Source of the DNA: Anaerolineales bacterium
GTDB taxonomy: Bacteria; Chloroflexota; Anaerolineae; Anaerolineales; Villigracilaceae
DNA length: 64,000 nt
Assembly: GCA_015075725.1 (NCBI GenBank)
Contig: JABTTV010000001.1
Coordinates: 4,145,223-4,209,222 of the forward strand
Direction of reading: 5' to 3'
The position numbers and the translations under genes are program-made. Within the stretch, counting starts at the first letter, position 1. Every line of letters starts with the position of its first letter. This document shows positions 17,451 through 26,339 of the stretch, piece by piece. The notes below the pieces were generated by a model, which was not told where the DNA came from, made no database searches, and worked only from the letters and a program-made list of their open reading frames with translations.

Positions 17451-18314
17451 TTAGCGAAGCCAAAAGGTGAGAGTGAGGAAGTAGGTGGTGAGACCAAAGA
17501 CGGCTAATGAAGTGGATGCGAGAAGCCTCCAGTTGGGCGGATTGCCATTTGCTATGGCACGAAGTTGAAGGATCTGAAAAATGGCGAAGGGAAGCGTGAG
17601 GAATGCAGGCGCGACGAGGCGGAGGGCAAAACCAAAAAGCGGGGCAATCGCGAAAGTAAGATAGGCAAAGATGATAAGACTGTGATGGAGCGGAACGGCG
17701 CGCTCCCACGTGATTCGCCGAAGGAGTGTTCCACGTTCGTATTTTTGGTCATCGGGGAATGTGGTGAAGTTGATGACAAGAAAATATGCAAGGGCAAGCG
17801 CGGAAAGCGGCAGCAAAAGTGTGGTCAGCAGGCGGGACATTTCGCCGGTTTGCAGGAGGAAGGCGAGGGATGGGATGATGTAGGCAATATGAACGGCGAG
17901 GATAAGTTCGCCAAATCCGCGGTTGACAAGTTGAAAAGGCGGGATGGAGCTAATAAGGATGAGGATAAGGGAAAAGAGCAGAAATTGGAAAGCGGTGAGC
18001 GAGAGGGTGAAGTTGAGGTAGATGAGGAAAACAATGACAGCAATGGTGCCGATCATGCCGATGGAAGTATAGAGAAGGTTGTTGCGGAGAGTCTCTTTTT
18101 TCTGTGGGGTTTCACCTCCGATGAGCGGCTCATTGTGCGGACGGAAGACTTCGCGCAGATAGGACATGCTGGTTTGAGCCAGCAGGGCAATCGCCAAGCC
18201 AAGCACGAACGGAATAGGTTGAAACGGCTTGCCCAAATAGGCAGGGATGCCCGCGCCGAGGAGGTAGGTCAGTGCGGCAAGCAGGAGGTGAAGGGGGCGG
18301 GTAAGGCGAAACAT
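17451..18314 (-). CDS. UbiA-like prenyltransferase homolog with degenerate motifs
   Basis: A 287-residue membrane protein with about eight or nine helices. The opening RPLHLLLAALTYLLGAGIPAYLG matches the start of UbiA-type prenyltransferases (compare menaquinone-synthesis MenA). The family needs two Asp-rich motifs, NDxxDxxxD and DxxxD. The first is degenerate here (SYLREVFRPHNEPLIGG has no Asp), and the second reduces to FPDDQKYERGTLLRR. So it either uses different ligands or has lost catalysis. It stands between moeA and an aminotransferase on the same strand. Family assignment is from overall shape and is moderate. Confidence 0.65.
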   Translation of the reverse strand: MFRLTRPLHLLLAALTYLLGAGIPAYLGKPFQPIPFVLGLAIALLAQTSMSYLREVFRPHNEPLIGGETPQKKETLRNNLLYTSIGMIGTIAVIVFLIYLNFTLSLTAFQFLLFSLILILISSIPPFQLVNRGFGELILAVHIAYIIPSLAFLLQTGEMSRLLTTLLLPLSALALAYFLVINFTTFPDDQKYERGTLLRRITWERAVPLHHSLIIFAYLTFAIAPLFGFALRLVAPAFLTLPFAIFQILQLRAIANGNPPNWRLLASTSLAVFGLTTYFLTLTFWLR

Positions 18315-18336
18315 TTGGTAATTGGAGGTTAGAGGT

Positions 18337-19446
18337 TTATGATCTCACCAGATACTCTTCCAAACGCTCCACCGCTTGAGGGAGGTTTTTGCGTCCCAGA
18401 CCCAGGCGGAAGTGGTTGGTCGTTTCGTCGTACATTGTGCCGGGGAGCAGGAGGACTCCTGCCTTTTTGACGAGGTCGTCACAGAAAGATTCGACATTGC
18501 CTTCGAGAAGTCTCGGGAAGCCCATCGAACCCGCCTTCGGGCGATGCCAGGTGAAAAGTGAAGCGTGGCGCGTGAAGAGATTGTCAATGATAGTTAAGTT
18601 GCTTTGGATTATGTTCAGATTTCGACCGGCAAGCTTCATGCGGTGACGAAGGGCAACTTCGGCAAGGAACTCGCTGGGGGCAGAGTTGCAAATGGTGGTG
18701 TAATCTTTCAGGGAAGCCAATTTGTTGTAAAGGTCCCGGTTTTTGGTGGCGATCCAGCCGATACGCAAACCTGCCAAACCGTACGTTTTGGAAGTGACGC
18801 CAAGCGAGACAGCGTGGACGCCATAGTCCACGGCGGCGGGAAGCCGGTCGGCCGGGTTGTATTCGGATTCGCGGTAGACCTCGTCGGAGAAAAGAAGTAA
18901 TTTATTTTCTTCTACAAGTTCATTGAGTGAGTCAAAGTCCGCGCGGGGCATGAGATAACCGGTTGGATTGTGCGGCACATTAACGATAATCGCTTTTGTC
19001 GATGAACGGATGAGGCGGCGCAGTTCAACCAGATCCAACGCCCAGCCGTTCTCTTCGCGCGCACGCCACGGGCTGACAAGGCATCCGAGTCCCTTTGCCA
19101 CCTCGCTCAGGGATTGGTAATGCGGCGATTGGACAATGACATGGTCATTCTCCTTCAAAGCCGCCAACATGAAAAGGTAGATGGCTTCGTTCGCGCCAGA
19201 AAAGACCAAAATGTCTTCAGGCTGGGTTGTCGAATACATTCCTGCAATCTCCGATCGCAAAGCGGGGCTGCCCAACGATTCAGTGTACCCAAGCCAGTGC
19301 CTTTGGAATTTATCCGCCGCGCCATCTTCGAGGGCAAGCAACTCCGAGATCGACATGGATTCACAATCCGAGGAGCAAAGCAGGAATTCGGTGTTGAATT
19401 CGTATCTTGCAAAATAACGTTCGAGTTTGAAAGGAGAGAGTAGCAT
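18337..19446 (-). CDS. PLP-dependent aminotransferase, class I/II
   Basis: A 369-residue fold-type I aminotransferase. Landmarks: FSGANEAIYL (PLP phosphate region), HNPTG (159-163), FSDEVYRE (D187-type aspartate binding the PLP ring nitrogen), the Schiff-base lysine K220 in VTSKTYGLAGLRIGW, and the C-terminal FRLGLGRKNL with the substrate carboxylate arginine. The length is slightly short for a typical aspartate aminotransferase. The amino donor cannot be told; the closest named groups I can think of are amino-acid-modifying class I/II enzymes of secondary metabolism. Confidence 0.9.
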   Translation of the reverse strand: MLLSPFKLERYFARYEFNTEFLLCSSDCESMSISELLALEDGAADKFQRHWLGYTESLGSPALRSEIAGMYSTTQPEDILVFSGANEAIYLFMLAALKENDHVIVQSPHYQSLSEVAKGLGCLVSPWRAREENGWALDLVELRRLIRSSTKAIIVNVPHNPTGYLMPRADFDSLNELVEENKLLLFSDEVYRESEYNPADRLPAAVDYGVHAVSLGVTSKTYGLAGLRIGWIATKNRDLYNKLASLKDYTTICNSAPSEFLAEVALRHRMKLAGRNLNIIQSNLTIIDNLFTRHASLFTWHRPKAGSMGFPRLLEGNVESFCDDLVKKAGVLLLPGTMYDETTNHFRLGLGRKNLPQAVERLEEYLVRS

Positions 19447-19515
19447 AAAAACCTTTTCGACAGGAAAGGGTCATCAAGAGCGTAAAGGAAAACCTCAGCG
19501 ACACTTTGTGGCGAA

Positions 19516-19986
19516 TTATTTCAAAGCCCGCTTCACATCCCGATAATGAAGTTGATTGTGCAGGTATAACATCTTCACCATTTCGCGAATGACCGTTTCG
19601 CCCAGGAATGGGTGCCGCCCCTTGATCTCCAATTCCGCTTCCTTCAGTCCGCTTACCCACTGCACGGACCCGGCGCGGGTTTGTTTGTATTGTTCGATCA
19701 GTTCAGCAGGAGACAAATCTTTTGTCTTTTCCTGCTGTGCGGTGTTGTAGCGGTCAATGGAGAAATCAACTGAAGATCCTTCGCCGGTCGTGCGAATGCG
19801 TTCGAAGAGTCGGATCAATCCGCGCTCTGAGGTGACAAAATGCGAAAGCACATTGCGGATGCTCCACGTGGTCCCTTCGGTGTATACATCAGCATTCCAT
19901 TGCTCTTCGCTCAATCCCGCAAAGAACGCCGTCATGCGTTCACCTTCGGTTTTAAGTTTTTCGGCAAGTTCTGAAACTTCAGACAT
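19516..19986 (-). CDS. DinB-family protein
   Basis: About 156 residues after choosing the ATG at 19986, which has AGGAGA upstream; the frame is open 33 codons further but without a ribosome site. The four-helix DinB shape is seen in EQWNADVYTEGTTWSIRNVLSHFVTSERGLI (first metal-site His in LSHF) and in the last helix MVKMLYLHNQLHYRDV, which gives further His ligands. DinB-like proteins are metal-binding four-helix bundles, some of which act as thiol-dependent S-transferases. No partner gene is evident. Confidence 0.85.
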   Translation of the reverse strand: MSEVSELAEKLKTEGERMTAFFAGLSEEQWNADVYTEGTTWSIRNVLSHFVTSERGLIRLFERIRTTGEGSSVDFSIDRYNTAQQEKTKDLSPAELIEQYKQTRAGSVQWVSGLKEAELEIKGRHPFLGETVIREMVKMLYLHNQLHYRDVKRALK

Positions 19987-20020
19987 GCGTTTCTCCTGAT
20001 AAACTTTCCAAAACCAAGGG

Positions 20021-21670
20021 TTATGGTCCGGGAAAGTTTGCGTAGTTGATCGAGCGTTTTCCCGTTGTCGGGTAGTAATAATCACGAAACTCAGAAATGC
20101 GCTTCACCAATCGTTCGCTATCCTCGAAATCAGGGCGCACATAATAATAATGTGTATCGTACGGACTGTCGCCAAACACGGAGGCGAGAACATAACCGTT
20201 GTCTTCTGCGTACGTTTTGAGCAGAATGGTCATGTTGAACCAGCGCTGGGCAAGATTGGCATCGGTCAACCTGGGCGGCACGAGCGGCGAATAATAATCA
20301 TGGAACATGATGATGTGCGGCTTTTTACTGTCGAGGTATTCCGCAGTTAAACCATTATGGGCAATAAACTGGTCATTCAATCCCCACGTATCGATCGCAT
20401 CCCAGCCCGAATAATACGGGATCAAGCCCGCCTCGGTCGTCGCGACCAGATAGCCTTTGCCGCGGAAGTCGGACAGCATCTGCGCCATCTCCAACCGTCC
20501 ATCACGCTCGTAGGGTCGGTCACAGGATTGTTGATGCAGGGCGAGGAAGCAATTTTGGAACCAGGAATAATAGACGATGCCTCCCGCAAGGCTCATCAAT
20601 GCGACAATGTACGCGGCTCTTTCCCGGGCTTGAATTTGATCCAGCGCTTCGAGCCTGAGATGCCCGATCAGCGGAATCCACGACATCAGCGCGATAGGCA
20701 CGATCGCATATTGAAAACGCGCACCGTAGTTCATCTCGTCGGAGATCAAGCCGAACGCCGCCGCAAAGCCAAGGATGGGCACAAGATACGCGATGGCGGT
20801 TTTTGTCGTTTCTTTGGAACGGAAGGCAACAATAAAAGCGAACGCCACTGGAAGGCACAAGCGCAAGGCATTCAGCAGTGAAGAATTGAAAGCAGCCCAA
20901 TCCCAGCCTTCCTCCCCCTTTTTATAGAATGGATTGGGCAGGGGATAACCGAAATAATCCCAACGCCAGAGGAAGTAAAAGCCGCCTAATGTGAGAAAGA
21001 CCGCGCCAAAGACAATAATAATGGAAAGAGAGTCATTCAGTCCGCGCATGAGGACGATTGAAAGCAAAATCAGCGAGGCAAGGATGACGCCTTCAGGGCG
21101 GATCAATCCCATGACGAGACCGCTCAGGGCGAAAGCGAGGGAAAGCCACCAGCGGGGTTGCGGTTCTTTCATCAGATTCAAGCCTAAGGTCCAGGTGGAG
21201 GCGGCGGCGAGGGCAAAGAAAGGCGTCCCGAAGTAGGCGGATACATAGGAGAGTCCAGTTCCAACAGCAAGATAAAGCCCGCTTATAAAAGACGCAGGAA
21301 TACTGCCGTTATGGATGCGGCGATTTGTCCAGTAGATGATGAGTACCGTAAGTAAATGTGAAGCAAAGCCAATGCCGCGCACGGACTGACCGACCGTGAG
21401 CCCGAGTTTGATCAAACCAGCCGATGCGACCATAAAAAGAAAATCCGTGGCGCCGTCAACCGGTGGTTCACCAATATTCCATACAATGCCATGTCCGGCT
21501 GCGAGGTGCTGCGCATACCTCATGAGCATCGCTGCGTCTTCAAAAGGCGGAATGGCAAAATCGATGAAGTTGAACGCGTAATAAACGACGGAGACGAATA
21601 AAAGTACGGAGACGATGATGTCTGGAAGGAGTTTTTTTGTGGGAGACATTGGGGATTGGCGAATAGTCAA
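20021..21670 (-). CDS. Polytopic membrane protein, probable GT-C-type glycosyltransferase
   Basis: A 549-residue protein with about 10-12 hydrophobic helices in the first 375 residues and a soluble C-terminal domain. After the first helix there is an acidic loop FEDAAMLMRYAQHLAAGHG, the place where GT-C enzymes carry their catalytic Asp/Glu, and IGEPPVDGATDFLF is reminiscent of the arabinosyltransferase-like group. The sugar donor and acceptor are unknown. The start is unsettled: the TTG at 21670 and an ATG at 21649 both lack a clear ribosome site. It ends 34 bases before the DinB-like gene. Confidence 0.65.
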   Translation of the reverse strand: MTIRQSPMSPTKKLLPDIIVSVLLFVSVVYYAFNFIDFAIPPFEDAAMLMRYAQHLAAGHGIVWNIGEPPVDGATDFLFMVASAGLIKLGLTVGQSVRGIGFASHLLTVLIIYWTNRRIHNGSIPASFISGLYLAVGTGLSYVSAYFGTPFFALAAASTWTLGLNLMKEPQPRWWLSLAFALSGLVMGLIRPEGVILASLILLSIVLMRGLNDSLSIIIVFGAVFLTLGGFYFLWRWDYFGYPLPNPFYKKGEEGWDWAAFNSSLLNALRLCLPVAFAFIVAFRSKETTKTAIAYLVPILGFAAAFGLISDEMNYGARFQYAIVPIALMSWIPLIGHLRLEALDQIQARERAAYIVALMSLAGGIVYYSWFQNCFLALHQQSCDRPYERDGRLEMAQMLSDFRGKGYLVATTEAGLIPYYSGWDAIDTWGLNDQFIAHNGLTAEYLDSKKPHIIMFHDYYSPLVPPRLTDANLAQRWFNMTILLKTYAEDNGYVLASVFGDSPYDTHYYYVRPDFEDSERLVKRISEFRDYYYPTTGKRSINYANFPGP

Positions 21671-21703
21671 TGGAGATCGCGGATGGGATTTGCTCTTTGA
21701 TCG

Positions 21704-22420
21704 TTAGATCAATGAATAACCGCCGTCGACGACGATGGTTTGACCGGTAATATACTCGTTCTTTATGAGAAATTCTAGCGCAGATGTGATCTCATCCAGC
21801 GTGGCAGCCCGTTTTAGAGGAAGCCTTTTCACCAAAAGTTCCCATTGCTCAGGGGTGACGAACTCGCCAGGAAGGACAAGCCCGGGCGCAATGGCGTTGA
21901 CGCGAACCTTCGGCGCAAAGGCGCGCGCAAGGGTTTTCGTAAGCGACTCCAATCCCGCCTTGCTGACGGCGTAGGATGGGTATCGAGTCCACGGTTTTTG
22001 GGCGCCAACGTCCGATATATTTACGATCAATCCGCCGTCCTTCATGCGTTTGACAGCATGCTGGGCGATCAGAAATGGCGCACGAAGGTTTAGGTCCAGG
22101 GCGGTGTTCCATTCCTGCAATTCAAGATCGAGCGGGCTCCCCACAGGCATTACCGCAGCCGAATTTACCACAACCCTCAAAGGAGCGTGAAACTCATCGA
22201 CCAGCGAATAAAGAAAATCGATTTTTTCGGGCAGAGTCAAATCGGCGCGAATCGGAAGACAGTCCACGCCCATGGATCGAATTTCGTCGACGGTCTGTTC
22301 CGCTTCAACCACAGACCCGCGATAATGCAGCGCAACCGAATATCCCATGCGGGCAAGAGTCAACGCAAAGGCTTTGCCGAGACGGTGAGCGGAACCGGTC
22401 ACAAGGGCGAGTGAAGACAT
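21704..22420 (-). CDS. SDR-family oxidoreductase (pteridine-reductase/FabG-like)
   Basis: A 238-residue classical short-chain dehydrogenase. The cofactor motif is TGSAHRLG (8-15), where the HRLG form is usual in pteridine-reductase-like members and favours NADPH. NSAA, the catalytic S136, Y150 and K154 (YAVSK), and the C-terminal GQTIVVDGGYSL are all intact. It reduces a carbonyl or pterin-like substrate; the exact one is unknown. The gene ends 33 bases upstream of the GT-C-like gene on the same strand. Confidence 0.92.
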   Translation of the reverse strand: MSSLALVTGSAHRLGKAFALTLARMGYSVALHYRGSVVEAEQTVDEIRSMGVDCLPIRADLTLPEKIDFLYSLVDEFHAPLRVVVNSAAVMPVGSPLDLELQEWNTALDLNLRAPFLIAQHAVKRMKDGGLIVNISDVGAQKPWTRYPSYAVSKAGLESLTKTLARAFAPKVRVNAIAPGLVLPGEFVTPEQWELLVKRLPLKRAATLDEITSALEFLIKNEYITGQTIVVDGGYSLI

Positions 22421-22497
22421 GAGTAAATTGTAACGGAATTTTCATCCTTTACCCATTGGGGTTTCCAGTATTATTGCTCATCTTAAAAGGAGCGTAT

Positions 22498-23160
22498 ATG
22501 GAAAACCAACAAGCTACCCAATCTCTAAATTCATCAGGTTCGAAGCGCGGCTGGCTGATCGCAGGTGTGCTTATCCTGGCATGCTGCTGCCTGACAGCAA
22601 TAAGCGCCGGGGCGGCCGGTGTATTTTTTTACCTTTCGCCATCAGCCGCTGAATCATCGGGTCTTTCCGCCCCAAGCATGGATGCGCTGGCGACTGCGCA
22701 AGACTTGAACAACCTATCCGCGCCGATTTTCATCACCAATTGGGAACTGGCCGGCGAAACGCCCGGCGAACATCGAATTTGCCGGGAGTTCACGGGAGTA
22801 AGCGAGAGCGCCACACCCAATGTTCACTTGAATTGTATCTATAACGCAGCCCTCGGCTCGACCTTCGACGGTATCATTGAGTCGTTTTTTCAAAGCGGGC
22901 AACTGTATGCAGACGAACAAGCCGTCCCGTCTAGATTAAGTATCCCCTATGAGCACGCCATCTACGTGGGTACTCATCCCAATGCGCATGTTCTGATCGA
23001 CCTGCTGGTACTCAAAGACGGGCGCTTGTACTGGTCGAGTGTTACCATGATGAGACCCGCAGGCGCCGAGCCGATCGCCACTTATCAGGAGTATTACGAA
23101 GGATCAGTGGATGTATTCCTGTATGAGGTCATTAAAATCAATATGAGCAAAGTGCCCTAG
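22498..23160 (+). CDS. Membrane-anchored hypothetical protein
   Basis: About 220 residues from the ATG at 22498, which follows AAAGGAG; an upstream in-frame start at 22456 has no ribosome site. A short polar N-terminus is followed by one membrane helix (residues about 18-42, LIAGVLILACCCLTAISAG with three adjacent Cys) and a soluble domain of about 170 residues outside the membrane. No known domain is recognised. Four Trp/Tyr-rich strands suggest a compact beta domain. Function unknown. Confidence 0.7.
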   Translation: MENQQATQSLNSSGSKRGWLIAGVLILACCCLTAISAGAAGVFFYLSPSAAESSGLSAPSMDALATAQDLNNLSAPIFITNWELAGETPGEHRICREFTGVSESATPNVHLNCIYNAALGSTFDGIIESFFQSGQLYADEQAVPSRLSIPYEHAIYVGTHPNAHVLIDLLVLKDGRLYWSSVTMMRPAGAEPIATYQEYYEGSVDVFLYEVIKINMSKVP

Positions 23161-23172
23161 CTGTATAAAATT

Positions 23173-23205
23173 CCCGGAGAGGCTGAAGGTCCAAGCCTCT
23201 CTGGG
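23173..23205 (+). terminator. Hairpin after the membrane-anchored protein gene
   Basis: A 12-bp stem (23173-23184 with 23194-23205, one G-T pair) with a nine-base loop lies 13 bases after the stop. It is strong but not followed by a T-run, so it may act as an mRNA 3'-end stabiliser or a weak terminator. Confidence 0.5.
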
Positions 23206-23214
23206 AGAATCAGG

Positions 23215-23220
23215 TATAAT
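23215..23220 (+). promoter_or_regulatory. -10 box for tRNA-Arg
   Basis: A perfect TATAAT ends ten bases before the first tRNA base, the distance expected for a stable-RNA promoter. No good -35 is visible at 16-18 bases. Confidence 0.5.
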
Positions 23221-23229
23221 CGCGGCCAC

Positions 23230-23302
23230 GCCCCAGTAGCTCAATGGATAGAGCGGCTGACTTCGGATCAGTAGGTTGTGGGTTCGACTCCTGCCTGGGG
23301 CG
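23230..23302 (+). tRNA. tRNA-Arg (anticodon TCG)
   Basis: A 73-base cloverleaf. The acceptor stem pairs GCCCCAG with CTGGGGC. The D arm is GCTC-loop-GAGC, and the anticodon stem/loop is GCTGA-CTTCGGA-TCAGT, giving anticodon TCG for CGA/CGN arginine codons. The T arm contains GGTTCGACTCC with the invariant TTCGA. The discriminator base is G, and CCA is not encoded. Its 3' end faces the Pel cluster 194 bases away, a usual site for island integration, though no repeat of the tRNA end was found on the far side. Confidence 0.95.
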
Positions 23303-23496
23303 CCTATTTATTTAATCGGCGACTGCCCCCGTTGAGGGGATGAGATGGGTACGACATGTTGAAACCAAATATAATGATTACTTTGCAGGCAATACTATCC
23401 CTATAAACTTCAAATCAAAAGCAAACCTAAAAGCAATGACAGAAAAGTGAGCCACGCTGCACGAATTTTTTCACCTTAACTGTCTGGAATTCAATA

Positions 23497-24933
23497 TCAA
23501 TAGTCCAATTTTTGTATTAAATTTGTTAGGATGCTCCTTTTCTGGACAAAGAAAACCGGCTGCTCAGTGAAAATATGATAATCGAGACGATCGGTGTAGG
23601 AATACAATCGCCGCAGCGCCACCAGATACAAAATAATACTGGCAACTATGAAACCAAATCCATAATACGTCTGTGGAAGCGAAATCGTGTAAAACGTCAG
23701 CGCCGTGTTTGCGACAAAAAACATGGCGGAAGCCAATAAGGCATCCCGGTTGCTGGAAAAATAAAGAAGGAACAACAAAAGACTGTTCCCAATGGCAAAG
23801 ATACCGTACCCTACACAGAGCACCCGGAACACTTCGATCATGCTCCCGCTAAATCCAAGTTTCAAATAAGCGATCAATTCCCCGAACAAAGTAACAGCGA
23901 TCAGGGATATAAATATTTGCTGGATCGCAAGGTAAAAAATCTCCTGCTTCAACACATCCAACATTTCATCATAGGCTTTTTCAATATTAAGCAACGATCC
24001 GTCCCCATTTAGCAGATTGAAATACAAGTGATACTTCGGGTAAAAATTCACCTCCACGGTTGTTACGAAATTCACCGTGGTGAAAAGACTGGTCATAAAC
24101 GCCATCAGCGCCGGAATGTCATGCCGCGGTGCGTGATAAAAATATCCATCGACTTGTACTCCCCAGGGGCTCACCCACATCAGAATCAAATGAATGAACA
24201 AACCGAGGGTTGAAAATAGTCCAACGAAGGGGAGTTGCGGATATTTTTCGATCCAAGCCAGAAACCTTAAAGGGCTGCCCGAACCCACCGGAAAATATTT
24301 ATGAATTAGGACTGTGAAATCAACAATCAATACCCCATACGCAATACATGCAGATGCCAGTAGCGAAGCAACAACTTCATAACCCAAGGTTACAAAAATT
24401 AACCCACATAAAAGCCCTACTGCAACGCCGATCAGGAAGCCCCACAGAATTCCACGATACTCTTTGATCGCCGAGATATAGCTGATCTGAATCCACACAA
24501 CGACACCTTCACAAAACAAGGCAAAGGAATACAGGGCGAAATTGAATTCCAAGCTGTTGATCGAGAGAAATCCAATCCACAATACCGAACCGATCACCAG
24601 GAAAAGCCCAATTGCGCCGTACATCGAAGGCAATATTCTTTCGTACGCATTGATATATAACATATCAGCAACGTATCGGGAAAGGACAAAAAGGAGGAAG
24701 CTGGTTAAAATCAAGGAAAACAACAGTGAATATGTGATGATGACCACAATCAAGTTTTGCTGCTGGTTTGTCGCGCCGCCATATGAAGAAATATAACGCG
24801 TCCCGAGCAATAAAAGCACACCCATCAGTGTGGGACCAGCGATCACAATACTTGCATAGATGTTCGCCCTGACCTGCAGTAACAGCCCCTTGTTTTGAAA
24901 TAATTTTTTTAATTCGAAACCGATACCTGCCAT
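23497..24933 (-). CDS. pelG: PelG, polysaccharide transport membrane protein
   Basis: A 478-residue integral membrane protein with about 12 helices, of the PelG family. The start MAGIGFELKKLFQNKGLL is characteristic, as is the last conserved part with DVLKQEIFYLAIQQIFISL. In the Pel system PelG is the inner-membrane polysaccharide exporter working with the glycosyltransferase PelF. The ATG lies 25 bases inside the end of pelF, so the two are translationally linked. It is the last gene of the cluster and ends 194 bases before the tRNA-Arg 3' end. Confidence 0.93.
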   Translation of the reverse strand: MAGIGFELKKLFQNKGLLLQVRANIYASIVIAGPTLMGVLLLLGTRYISSYGGATNQQQNLIVVIITYSLLFSLILTSFLLFVLSRYVADMLYINAYERILPSMYGAIGLFLVIGSVLWIGFLSINSLEFNFALYSFALFCEGVVVWIQISYISAIKEYRGILWGFLIGVAVGLLCGLIFVTLGYEVVASLLASACIAYGVLIVDFTVLIHKYFPVGSGSPLRFLAWIEKYPQLPFVGLFSTLGLFIHLILMWVSPWGVQVDGYFYHAPRHDIPALMAFMTSLFTTVNFVTTVEVNFYPKYHLYFNLLNGDGSLLNIEKAYDEMLDVLKQEIFYLAIQQIFISLIAVTLFGELIAYLKLGFSGSMIEVFRVLCVGYGIFAIGNSLLLFLLYFSSNRDALLASAMFFVANTALTFYTISLPQTYYGFGFIVASIILYLVALRRLYSYTDRLDYHIFTEQPVFFVQKRSILTNLIQKLDY

Positions 24934-26339
24934 CGAGACACAGCCCTTTCGTATACATTCATATAGCGGTTGATCATATCGTTAATATCAAATTTTTCCT
25001 TAACCCTGTTTTGCCCCGCCTCTCCCATTATCTTCCGCTTCTCCTCGTGCTGGCACATTTCCAACAATGCTTGAAGCAACTTGGATTGATGCATCGGCGG
25101 AACGCATATTCCCGCATGCCCAAAATCATCCTCCGGCCCGCCTTCCACAAGCTCGCGGCAACTACCCACGTCCGTTGTGATAACCGGCCTGCGCGCAGCC
25201 AAGGATTCGAGAATCGCAAAAGGCTGCCCTTCTGAAATACTGGTCAAAATCGTAAAGTCGATTTTTTCCAGATACTTTGTGGTCTGTACAGTGCCTGGAA
25301 TAATAATATCCTTTACCTGCAGATATTCGATCAAATCCAGACATTCCTGATGATATTCCTCGTCGTCTACGCCTCCAATGATGTGCAAGCGCACGTTTTC
25401 CATTTCCTGCTTCAGGCGGGAGAATGTGTAGATTAACGTCTTCAAATCCTTGATCGGTGCAAACCGCGCAATAATGGCAATATCGACCCAACCATCCCTG
25501 ATCTTTTCGGGAATCGATAAAAATTTATGAAGATGCAACCCATTTCCAACAATCTCGCATTTTTCAGGCGGGCAGCCAAGTTCTTGTTGGATCATGCTTG
25601 CGCGCCGGTACAAGCTTGTCACACAATGCGCCTGTTTGTATGCAAGCCGGGCAAACATTAGATACATGGAGATCCATAATTCCTTGAAATAGGATTTAAC
25701 CCAGTCCGATCTCAGAATTTCCTCCTCGCGTTCCCGCGTGTATATGCCATGTTCGGTCAGAACAAAAGGTTTATCATATTTTATGGATGCGAGAGCCGCG
25801 AGAACGCCAGCGTATCCCGTCGAGGGGCTGTGATATAAGTCCGCCTCAGGCATGGGTTGCGCGATCAAATAAAGAAGCGGTAAAAACATTGATCGAATGG
25901 TCCAAAACAAATCCTTAAATCCTGCAAATGGAAACTCCGCACGGGCATATTCCTTCAAAATTGAAAGCAATTCTTCACTTAAGAAAAACTCCACCGAGCG
26001 GTTCGTTCGCAAATTGAAACTCTCGAGAACTACAGACCAATCCGGATCACCACACCGGATCAGATCAGTCAAGGCTGCTCTTTCCCTGCCTGAAAACTTC
26101 AAATTAGGGTTATTATTGATCTTGAGGTTGAAGGATGCGCCGAGAAAATTCTCATGCACCTGCACTACATTGGAGGGAAGCTCGTAAACAAATTTCGATT
26201 TGGAGCTCTCATCCTTGTCAGTAATCGTCCAGAGAACAAACTCATGCCCCGGTAGGGAGCGGATGTATCCATCCACCCACGTGGATACTCCGCCACGGAC
26301 ATATGGATAATTCCCCTCCAGAATGAAACATATCTTCAA
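24909..26339 (-). CDS. pelF: PelF, GT4 glycosyltransferase for Pel polymer
   Basis: A 476-residue GT4 (GT-B fold) enzyme. The start ICFILEGNYPYVRGGVSTWVDGYI is the PelF hallmark (family-specific GGVSTW). The donor site shows the EGQPFAILE element of retaining GT4 enzymes, preceded by IARFAPIKDLKTLI and IIGGVDDEEYHQE. PelF polymerises N-acetylated hexosamines from UDP-sugars in the cytosol. It overlaps the upstream deacetylase gene by four bases and pelG by 25, which marks one tightly coupled operon. Confidence 0.94.
   Translation of the reverse strand: MKICFILEGNYPYVRGGVSTWVDGYIRSLPGHEFVLWTITDKDESSKSKFVYELPSNVVQVHENFLGASFNLKINNNPNLKFSGRERAALTDLIRCGDPDWSVVLESFNLRTNRSVEFFLSEELLSILKEYARAEFPFAGFKDLFWTIRSMFLPLLYLIAQPMPEADLYHSPSTGYAGVLAALASIKYDKPFVLTEHGIYTREREEEILRSDWVKSYFKELWISMYLMFARLAYKQAHCVTSLYRRASMIQQELGCPPEKCEIVGNGLHLHKFLSIPEKIRDGWVDIAIIARFAPIKDLKTLIYTFSRLKQEMENVRLHIIGGVDDEEYHQECLDLIEYLQVKDIIIPGTVQTTKYLEKIDFTILTSISEGQPFAILESLAARRPVITTDVGSCRELVEGGPEDDFGHAGICVPPMHQSKLLQALLEMCQHEEKRKIMGEAGQNRVKEKFDINDMINRYMNVYERAVSRWQVSVSN

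Noticed and set aside
17565-18332. Plus-strand 255-residue charged open frame
   Set aside because: It is antisense to the UbiA-like membrane gene; its Glu/Lys/Gly-rich, low-complexity composition is what the reverse of hydrophobic codons gives.
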